Shown: positions 15,464 through 20,437 of the stretch, piece by piece
Layout of the letters: every line of letters starts with the position of its first letter
Numbering within the stretch: the stretch's first letter is position 1
DNA from: RGIG3009 sp045596745
GTDB lineage: Bacteria > Bacillota > Clostridia > Oscillospirales > Acutalibacteraceae
Direction: 5' to 3'
Assembly: GCA_045596745.1 (NCBI GenBank)
Contig: JAZODA010000036.1
Span: 1-21,090, forward strand
DNA length: 21,090 bases
Notes under the pieces: generated by a model
Databases searched by the model: none
What the model was told of the DNA's origin: nothing
What the model saw: the letters and a program-made list of their open reading frames with translations, nothing else
Made by a program: the position numbers and the translations under genes

Positions 15464-16429
15464 TTATTTTTCCAAATTCGAACCATCGGTGTTCGATTCA
15501 CTCTCCTTATAAACGCCTATACTACGGTAATATTTGGATTCAAAGTACTCAGGTGTTTGATAACGGAGGACAGAGTGCGGTCTGTCATTATTATAGTAGT
15601 TTATATACTCTCTAACGGATTCTCGAAGTTCTCTTTCAGAACGATAATCTGTGCGGTACAGTCTTTCGGTTTTCATCGATTTGAAGAATGACTCCATAAC
15701 AGAATTGTTGTATGGAGTTGCTGTATTTGAAAAGGATTGTTTTACGCCAAGGGCTCTTAGATAATCGCGAAAAGTATTTGAGGTGTAGTTAGTACCTCTA
15801 TCACTGTGAAACAATAATTCGGTTGGTTGCCGGTACTCATAAGCAAGCTTGAAGGTTGACTTTGTAAGCTGTGTGCTGTTCTTTAATGAAATTTTGTGTG
15901 CAACAACCATTCTCGCATATAAGTCAAGTATCACACAAATATAGTATGAAAAATCATTATATCGAAAATATGTAATATCGCTCACCCAAACTTCATTTGG
16001 ACGGCTAACTGTGAATTGTTGATTAAGGATGTTTTGTTTTCTTTCTTGAGTCATTGAGTAAATCTTTTTGGCGCTTGTCCCGACAGCAAACCAACTGTTT
16101 TCGTGCATTATGTCTGCAACAGTTTTTGCCGCAACTTTATAACCACGGTCTTTTAATATGGCATGGATTTTTCCGGCACCAAAGATTTGATTGTTATCGT
16201 GGAAAATCTTTTCGATGATTGGTGTAAGTTCAGCTTTCTTTTGTGCAAACAAAGTATTTTCATTTTTGTTGCGAAGAACATGGTTGTAATAGCTACCCTT
16301 AGCAACGTTCATTGCTTTGCAAAGCAAATTGATGCTGTACTTGTCAGAGACGGATTGAATATATGCATAGCGCTCTCGCAAAGGGGAAGATACCGTGCAA
16401 GGAGCGTTTTGTAATATTTCAATCATCAT
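15464..16429 (-). CDS. IS3-family transposase, DDE integrase part (OrfB)
   Basis: 321 residues from ATG 16427-16429. The helix-turn-helix-21-like region (about 30-110) contains LLCKAMNVAKGSYYNH. The rve integrase core has catalytic Asp151 (VWVSDITYF), Asp210 (FHSDRGTNY) and Glu246 (SVMESFFKSMK), with 35 residues between the last two, the DD(35)E spacing of the IS3 family. YINYYNNDRPHSVLRYQTPEYF near the end is also typical. It catalyses cutting and joining of the element. The C-terminal tail ESNTDGSNLEK is encoded within the repeat at 15471-15499. The upstream 24 bases are in frame and reach back to the TGA of the HTH part without another stop, so a fused read-through product is conceivable. 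Confidence 0.92.
   Translation of the reverse strand: MMIEILQNAPCTVSSPLRERYAYIQSVSDKYSINLLCKAMNVAKGSYYNHVLRNKNENTLFAQKKAELTPIIEKIFHDNNQIFGAGKIHAILKDRGYKVAAKTVADIMHENSWFAVGTSAKKIYSMTQERKQNILNQQFTVSRPNEVWVSDITYFRYNDFSYYICVILDLYARMVVAHKISLKNSTQLTKSTFKLAYEYRQPTELLFHSDRGTNYTSNTFRDYLRALGVKQSFSNTATPYNNSVMESFFKSMKTERLYRTDYRSERELRESVREYINYYNNDRPHSVLRYQTPEYFESKYYRSIGVYKESESNTDGSNLEK
15471..15499 (+). repeat. Near-copy of the IS3 gene 3' end (second copy)
   Basis: Second member of the 29-base repeat (25 of 29 identical to 15321-15349). It can fold as AAT-(T)-CGAAC with GTTCGATT around CATCG-GT. On the minus strand it codes for the last residues of the transposase. Confidence 0.8.
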
Positions 16430-16453
16430 TTCTTGCTGTTCGCATTTTTGCTT

Positions 16454-16639
16454 TCAATCGAATACGTCGCGCATATTGATTTTGCGGTTTAGTAACTTAT
16501 TGTTTTTGCTATCGTTTAGCCAAGAATAAATAGTGCTACGCGCTATACCGTATTGATTTGATAATTCGGTCACGGTGTTTCCCGATGAATATAATTTTAC
16601 TATTTCAGTTTGTTGTTGTTTTGAATAATTCTTTCTCAC
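16454..16639 (-). CDS. IS3 transposase helix-turn-helix part (OrfA)
   Basis: The start is GTG at 16637-16639, with GGGAGG eight bases upstream on the minus strand. An upstream TTG reading would skip this ribosome site. 61 residues: RKNYSKQQQTEIVKLYSSGNTVTELSNQYGIARSTIYSWLND is an HTH of the transposase_8/IS3 OrfA type that binds the element ends. It is shorter than usual OrfA proteins (about 90-100 residues) because TGA at 16454-16456 cuts it before the leucine-zipper part. KQKCEQQEMMIEIL just after the stop looks like the missing zipper in the same frame. The stop may be a nonsense mutation or a leaky codon. Confidence 0.78.
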   Translation of the reverse strand: MRKNYSKQQQTEIVKLYSSGNTVTELSNQYGIARSTIYSWLNDSKNNKLLNRKINMRDVFD

Positions 16640-16749
16640 TTTATAACCTCCCAATATATTTACAAAAACATCGGATGATTTTCATTAACCATCTATATTT
16701 TGTTACTGAATAAATATTTTAACAAAAAATGATTGGTTTTGAAAATACA

Positions 16750-16778
16750 TTGACAAACATCTATGTATCGCATATAAT
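16750..16778 (+). promoter_or_regulatory. Perfect-consensus promoter of the ars operon
   Basis: TTGACA (16750-16755), 17-base spacer, TATAAT (16773-16778), 36 bases before the arsR start. Both hexamers match the sigma-A consensus exactly. A strong promoter of this kind needs repression, which fits the ArsR-family gene it drives. Confidence 0.9.
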
Positions 16779-16783
16779 ATAAA

Positions 16784-16801
16784 CATAGACAATTATCTAT
16801 G
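16784..16801 (+). promoter_or_regulatory. Palindromic operator, probably for ArsR
   Basis: An 18-bp near-perfect palindrome CATAGA-CAATTA-TCTATG, with one mismatched pair, covering the start-site region just after the -10 box. An outlying half-site CTATGT (16761-16766) pairs with ACATAG (16783-16788) across the -10 box, so two dimers may bind. ArsR-family repressors use such 12-2-12-like palindromes overlapping the promoter. Confidence 0.75.
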
Positions 16802-16813
16802 CGAGGTGCTTTT

Positions 16814-17110
16814 ATGTGTGAAATTGATGTGGCTTTGATTTGCAAAGCTTTATCCGATTCGAATCGTTTGAAAATCGTTGAAATGTTATCAGATGGAGAG
16901 AAATGCGGGTGCAAACTCCTTGAAGCGTTTAACATCACCCAACCGACTCTTTCCCATCACATGAAGATATTAGAGGAAAGCTGTTTGGTGAAAGGGATAA
17001 AACAAGGTAAGTGGACCTATTACTCGCTTTGCTGTGAAACCTTAAAGGAATTCAAAATCTTTATCGCATCCCTTGAATGTGTAAAGGGCGGTGAGTGCGG
17101 ATGTCAGTAA
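16814..17110 (+). CDS. arsR: ArsR/SmtB-family metalloregulator
   Basis: 98 residues from ATG 16814. GAGGTG (16804-16809) is a suitable ribosome site, whereas the ATG at 16799 lies in the operator and is rejected. The winged-helix fold is visible as ALSDSNRLKIVEMLSDGEKCGCKLLEAFNITQPTLSHHMKILEESCLV. Cys31 and Cys33 (KCGC) sit at the start of the helix that in E. coli ArsR carries the ELCVCDL arsenite site, suggesting As(III)/Sb(III) sensing. Four more cysteines follow near the end (ECVKGGECGC plus CC earlier), which may bind metal too. As derepressor it probably releases its own operator when the metal binds. The gene overlaps the permease by ten bases. Confidence 0.9.
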   Translation: MCEIDVALICKALSDSNRLKIVEMLSDGEKCGCKLLEAFNITQPTLSHHMKILEESCLVKGIKQGKWTYYSLCCETLKEFKIFIASLECVKGGECGCQ

Positions 17111-18105
17111 TTTGGGATTTTATTCAGAATGAAATTCTTGGTATGCATTGGCTAAACCGATTACTTGGAACACTGTTAAATGCGATTGGTCTTTCTATTG
17201 ATAGTCGCATCGGTGCCAGTGTACAGTTCTTTATCTATGATATGATAAAGATCATGGTGCTGCTCGGCGTACTGATTTTGATTATCTCGTATATACAAAG
17301 TTTCTTTCCGCCGGAGAGAACAAAAAAGATACTCGGCAGATTTCACGGTGTTGGAGCAAACATCGTAGCTGCGCTGCTCGGTACAGTAACGCCATTCTGC
17401 TCTTGCTCATCTATTCCGTTGTTTATTGGCTTTACAAGTGCAGGACTTCCTCTTGGTGTAACGTTCTCATTCCTTATTTCTTCTCCGATGGTGGATCTTG
17501 GTAGCCTTGTTCTGCTGATGAGCATTTTCGGTTGGAAAGTAGCTATTGTGTATGTTGTTGTCGGACTTATCATTGCCGTTGTCGGCGGTACACTCATTGA
17601 GAAGTTACACCTTGAAAATCAAGTGGAAGAATACATCCGCAACGGTCGCTCACTCGATGTTCCGCAGGAAGAACTTCATTTCAAAGACCGCCTGAAATAT
17701 GCTTGGGAGCAAGTTGTGTCCACCGCTAAAAAGGTGTTTCCGTATGTGCTTGTTGGTGTTGGTATCGGCGCGATCATTCATAATTGGATACCTGAAGATT
17801 TCATCGTTAAGGTGCTTGGTGGTAATAATCCCTTCGGCGTTATCCTTGCTACCGTTGCCGGTGTTCCAATGTATGCCGACATTTTCGGTACGATCCCGAT
17901 TGCAGAAGCTCTGCTTGCAAAGGGTGCGTTGCTCGGCGTTGTGCTGTCCTTTATGATGGGTGTTACAACTTTATCCCTACCATCAATGATTATGCTTCGC
18001 AAGGCTGTAAAGCCGAAATTGCTCGGTATTTTCGTTGTGATCTGCACAGTTGGAATTATCCTTGTAGGATACTTCTTTAATTTAATTCAACCGCTTATTA
18101 TTTAA
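17101..18105 (+). CDS. ArsP/DUF318-family permease
   Basis: 334 residues from ATG 17101, overlapping the arsR end. A GTG at 17095 is in frame but leaves no room for a ribosome site. About eight hydrophobic segments form two groups separated by a hydrophilic loop at about 180-208 (ENQVEEYIRNGRSLDVPQEE). TVTPFCSCSSIPLFIGFTSAG carries Cys100 and Cys102, the hallmark of the ArsP_1 (PF03773) permease family. Members export trivalent organoarsenicals such as methylarsenite in Campylobacter. Others move other ions. The substrate here is inferred from its operon partners. It is not ArsB or Acr3. AAAGGGCGGTGAG upstream is a plausible ribosome site. Confidence 0.87.
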   Translation: MSVIWDFIQNEILGMHWLNRLLGTLLNAIGLSIDSRIGASVQFFIYDMIKIMVLLGVLILIISYIQSFFPPERTKKILGRFHGVGANIVAALLGTVTPFCSCSSIPLFIGFTSAGLPLGVTFSFLISSPMVDLGSLVLLMSIFGWKVAIVYVVVGLIIAVVGGTLIEKLHLENQVEEYIRNGRSLDVPQEELHFKDRLKYAWEQVVSTAKKVFPYVLVGVGIGAIIHNWIPEDFIVKVLGGNNPFGVILATVAGVPMYADIFGTIPIAEALLAKGALLGVVLSFMMGVTTLSLPSMIMLRKAVKPKLLGIFVVICTVGIILVGYFFNLIQPLII

Positions 18106-18120
18106 TTTGGAGGTTATATT

Positions 18121-18471
18121 ATGGCATTGTTTAATTTTAAGAAGAAAGAAGAAAAGAATCCTTGTTGTTGCTCTTGCAGTGCACCAACACAGGAAAACAA
18201 CGTTACAAACGAATGTTGCGATAAAACTGTTGAAGGTATTTGCTACATCAAAGTTTTGGGTGCAGGTTGTAAATCTTGCCACGAGCAGTATGAAAATGTA
18301 AAGACAGCCGTTAAAAATCTCGGACTTGATATCGAGGTGGAATATATCACCGATATGCAGAAGTTTATGGAATACGGTGTAATGAGTATGCCGGCAATCG
18401 TGGTAAACGAAAAGGTTGTATCTATGGGCAAAGTATTGAAAGTGGCAGAGGTTGAAAAGTTGCTGAAATGA
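18121..18471 (+). CDS. Cysteine-rich thioredoxin-family protein
   Basis: 116 residues. The C-terminal two-thirds has a small thioredoxin fold of the MTH895/TM0996 type: YIKVLGAGCKSCHEQYENVKTAV, with Cys50 and Cys53 as the redox CxxC, and VMSMPAIVVN as the cis-Pro loop. The N-terminal 41 residues are unusual. They have a basic amphipathic start (FNFKKKEEK), then Cys15-17, Cys19, Cys32-33 and Cys41. Such thioredoxins are typically encoded beside ArsP/DUF318 permeases. I infer that the Cys-rich head binds arsenite-like thiophiles or presents them to the permease. GGAGGTTAT (18110-18118) is the ribosome site. Its stop overlaps the arsC start (ATGA). Confidence 0.85.
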   Translation: MALFNFKKKEEKNPCCCSCSAPTQENNVTNECCDKTVEGICYIKVLGAGCKSCHEQYENVKTAVKNLGLDIEVEYITDMQKFMEYGVMSMPAIVVNEKVVSMGKVLKVAEVEKLLK

Positions 18472-18848
18472 AAAAAGTAGCATTTATTTGTGTGCATAAC
18501 TCTTGCCGTAGTCAAATTGCCGAATCACTTGGAAAGCATCTGCGTGGAGATGAATTTGACTTTTACTCGGCAGGCACGGAAACGAAACCGAAGATCAACC
18601 AGGATGCAGTACGGTTGATGAAACAGCTCTACGGCATTGATATGGAGCAGACACAGTACAGTAAGACCTTTGATAAAATCCCATCCCCGGATATTGCAAT
18701 CTCTATGGGATGTGATGTTGGATGTCCTTTCATCGGTAGAGCCTTTGATGACAATTGGGGGCTACCTGATCCATCAGGACAGAGCGATGAGGTGTTTATT
18801 AAGGTTATACAGCAGATAGAAACAAATATTAAATACTTATCAAGATAA
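18468..18848 (+). CDS. arsC: Arsenate reductase, low-molecular-weight phosphatase type
   Basis: 126 residues. ICVHNSCRSQIAESL carries the CX5R P-loop (Cys8 to Arg14), FYSAGTE follows, and DPSG at 101-104 gives the general acid Asp101. ISMGCDVGCPFIG holds Cys82 and Cys86. This is the ArsC/LMW protein tyrosine phosphatase family that reduces arsenate to arsenite with electrons from thioredoxin through a Cys relay. The spacing of the second and third cysteines is four, tighter than in the well-known S. aureus enzyme, so the relay geometry or a phosphatase role is uncertain. In this operon the thioredoxin-like gene just before it may be its electron donor. The last gene of the operon. Confidence 0.85.
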   Translation: MKKVAFICVHNSCRSQIAESLGKHLRGDEFDFYSAGTETKPKINQDAVRLMKQLYGIDMEQTQYSKTFDKIPSPDIAISMGCDVGCPFIGRAFDDNWGLPDPSGQSDEVFIKVIQQIETNIKYLSR

Positions 18849-18951
18849 TAATATTTGATAAAGATTATTCACAACTGATCACCCAGAGTTGAACTAACGA
18901 CTAAAATTCGAAAGTGGTGCGTTCGTCTTTTATGGGGGAAAAGACAAAACG

Positions 18952-18979
18952 AAAAGCACTGCGAAAGCAGTGCTTTTTT
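18952..18979 (+). terminator. Terminator after the ars region
   Basis: AAAAGCACTGC (18952-18962), GAAA loop, GCAGTGCTTTT (18967-18977) and a T-run. The flanking AAACG/CGTTT can extend the stem with two bulged T's. The A-run on the 5' side makes it able to work in both directions. About 100 bases without recognisable features separate it from arsC. The host-like composition resumes after it. Confidence 0.88.
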
Positions 18980-19000
18980 CGTTTGCAAATTAAGTGTGAC

Positions 19001-19029
19001 TTGCGCTGTTATCCCTTTTGTGGTATACT
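19001..19029 (+). promoter_or_regulatory. Promoter of the orphan/PHP pair
   Basis: TTGCGC (19001-19006), 17-base spacer with TGTGG just before the -10, and TATACT (19024-19029), 31 bases before the ATG at 19060. Confidence 0.68.
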
Positions 19030-19059
19030 GCGCATGGGCGAAGATAAGGAGTGGTTGAA

Positions 19060-19284
19060 ATGTTTGAGCCTTGGCAATTGGCGCTGTTGGACGATGCCGG
19101 TTATAATGGCATTCGTGACGAACATATTGACCGTGTGGCAGCCTCGTTGCTGTCTACGAATCTTACCGAGATTGATCGCAGTACATTTGAGTACCATTGT
19201 CACAAATGTGGCGTTGCGCCTGATAATTTTACGCAGGCGGATTTGGATCGTTTGCAGGAAAAATTGAATGAACAACAGTGGTGA
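19060..19284 (+). CDS. Small orphan protein with HCHKC motif
   Basis: 74 residues from ATG 19060. AAGGAG (19046-19051) is eight bases upstream, so this start is favoured over the GTG at 19051. The sequence is acidic and helical, starting MFEPWQLALLDDAGYNGI, with one cluster YHCHKCGVAPDNFTQADLD that has two His and two Cys within five residues. It could bind a metal, but there is no second Cys pair for a classical zinc finger. I do not recognise a family. It overlaps the PHP gene by 17 bases, so the two are probably coupled in translation. Confidence 0.7.
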   Translation: MFEPWQLALLDDAGYNGIRDEHIDRVAASLLSTNLTEIDRSTFEYHCHKCGVAPDNFTQADLDRLQEKLNEQQW

Positions 19285-20008
19285 TACGATGAAGTTGCAA
19301 GAACTCAAAGACGAACTTTTGGCGCGGTATACCTATCGGATTGAACTGCACGCGCATACCTCTCCTGCAAGCGGCTGCAGCGAGATTACGCCGACAGAGA
19401 TGGTCGCCGCTTACAAACGGTTGGGCTATGATGCGGTTGTGATAACCAATCATTTTATGTATACACCCGAGCGTGGTGATAGGGAAGAGTACGTAAACGC
19501 GTTTCTTCGTGATTTCGAAGAAACCCAAAAGCTGGGCGAAGAGCAGGGCATCCGCGTGTATCTTGGCGCAGAGCTGCGGTTTACCGAGAACAATAACGAC
19601 TACCTGCTTTTTGGCGTGGATAAAGAGCTGCTTTTGGAAATTTACGATTGGCTGCCGGGTGGCGTTGAGAATTTCAGAAAAAATTACGCTATGCCGAACA
19701 GCGTTTTTCTGCAGGCGCACCCGATGCGAAACGGTATGCAACTCGTTGATCCGTCGCTCCTGGACGGCATAGAGGTGTTTAATATGCACCTCGGCCACAA
19801 TTCGCGCGTCGGAAAGGCCTCTGCGTACGCCAAGGAGAATGATGTTCGCATTGTCACCGCAGGCACGGACTTCCACCACAAAACGCACGAGGGTATGTCC
19901 GCACTCAGAAGTGCCGTTTTGCCGAAAGATTCGTTCGAGCTTGCCGAGATTCTCAAAAGCGGGGATTACCTGCTGGAAATTGGCAGAAACAACCTTATCA
20001 TTCCGTAA
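19268..20008 (+). CDS. PHP-domain metal-dependent phosphoesterase
   Basis: 246 residues from ATG 19268, with AGGAA (19256-19260) upstream. ATG 19289 is an alternative start with a weaker signal. The four PHP motifs are visible: IELHAHTSPASGC (His28, His30), VITNHF (His62), GAELRF (Glu102), LQAHP (His151) and TAGTDFHH (Asp201, His203). These residues bind the trinuclear metal site of the PHP superfamily (histidinol phosphatase, PolIII exonuclease and RNase AM-like phosphoesterases). It could cleave phosphate esters of sugars, nucleotides or a histidine intermediate. No histidine gene is nearby, so a substrate cannot be chosen. The last residues end NNLIIP, complete. Confidence 0.88.
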   Translation: MNNSGDTMKLQELKDELLARYTYRIELHAHTSPASGCSEITPTEMVAAYKRLGYDAVVITNHFMYTPERGDREEYVNAFLRDFEETQKLGEEQGIRVYLGAELRFTENNNDYLLFGVDKELLLEIYDWLPGGVENFRKNYAMPNSVFLQAHPMRNGMQLVDPSLLDGIEVFNMHLGHNSRVGKASAYAKENDVRIVTAGTDFHHKTHEGMSALRSAVLPKDSFELAEILKSGDYLLEIGRNNLIIP

Positions 20009-20032
20009 GGAGATAAATTGGGAGGAAGAACT

Positions 20033-20326
20033 ATGGTTAAGCATATCATTTTGTGGAAACTGAAAGAGGAACATAACACCGCCGATGTCAAGCAGGCGAT
20101 CAAGACGGAGCTCGAGGGTCTGCTCGGAAAAATTCCGGGTCTTGTCGAAATCTCTGTGCAGGCGGAGGGTCTGCCGTCGTCCAATGCAGATGTGATGCTG
20201 TATTCGGTGTTTGAGGACGAAGCCTCGCTGAAAGGCTATGCTGTTCACCCCGAACACGTGCACGTGGCGAACACCTACGTTCGTCCGTTCACCGAAACTC
20301 GTCTCTGTCTGGATTTCGAAATCTGA
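20033..20326 (+). CDS. Dabb-family (stress-responsive A/B barrel) protein
   Basis: 97 residues from ATG 20033, with GGAGG (20021-20025) as ribosome site. A reading from the TTG at 20018 is rejected for that reason. MVKHIILWKLKEEH begins the strand typical of Dabb (PF07876), and YAVHPEHVHVANTYVRPF contains the conserved HPxHxxxxxxxxP block. These small alpha/beta barrels form dimers, and some act as enzymes or stress proteins of unknown reaction. It sits 24 bases after the PHP gene and is followed by a strong terminator, so the two or three genes form one unit. Confidence 0.88.
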   Translation: MVKHIILWKLKEEHNTADVKQAIKTELEGLLGKIPGLVEISVQAEGLPSSNADVMLYSVFEDEASLKGYAVHPEHVHVANTYVRPFTETRLCLDFEI

Positions 20327-20332
20327 TAGCGC

Positions 20333-20361
20333 AAAAGGCAAGCTGAGCGGCTTGCCTTTTT
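20333..20361 (+). terminator. Terminator after the Dabb gene
   Basis: AAAAGGCAAGC (20333-20343), TGAGCG loop, GCTTGCCTTTT (20350-20360) with a further T. It is a clear rho-independent terminator that may also work from the other side. Confidence 0.88.
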
Positions 20362-20386
20362 GTTGTGTATAACCGCAAATGGTGGT

Positions 20387-20414
20387 TTGCTTTTGGCGAA
20401 ACCTGTGGTATAAT
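20387..20414 (+). promoter_or_regulatory. Promoter of the M20 peptidase gene
   Basis: TTGCTT (20387-20392), 16-base spacer including TGTGG just before the -10, and TATAAT (20409-20414). It lies 23 bases before ATG 20438. Confidence 0.72.
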
Positions 20415-20437
20415 GTATCGGTAAGGCGGTGTTTGGT

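Larger units (their letters stand above)
15464..16639 (-). mobile_element. IS3-family insertion sequence (ends not resolved)
   Basis: The span covers the coding part only. It encodes a helix-turn-helix segment and a DDE integrase core in the same minus-strand frame, separated by one TGA. I looked for terminal inverted repeats and a 3-4 bp target duplication between 15309-15470 and 16655-16745 and could not identify a convincing pair, so true ends are left open. Composition is AT-rich, unlike the host genes on the left. Confidence 0.8.

Noticed and set aside
16454..16456. TGA recoding as selenocysteine or tryptophan
   Set aside because: TGA ends many normal genes in this window, and no SECIS-like hairpin was identified directly after this codon. 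Leucine is the residue I recall at this place in related transposases.
16799..16801. ATG 16799 as the arsR start
   Set aside because: It is part of the operator palindrome and has no ribosome site. ATG 16814 has GAGGTG at good spacing.
18903..18931. Third copy of the tRNA/IS hairpin repeat near AAATTCGAA...GTTCG
   Set aside because: It shares AAATTCGAA and GTTCG at similar spacing, but the middle does not match and its pairing is only four bases, so chance cannot be excluded.
15284..18960. Integration site (att) formed by the tRNA-Cys 3' end
   Set aside because: I looked for a second copy of the tRNA-Cys 3' end in 18841-18960 and saw none, and no integrase gene is present.
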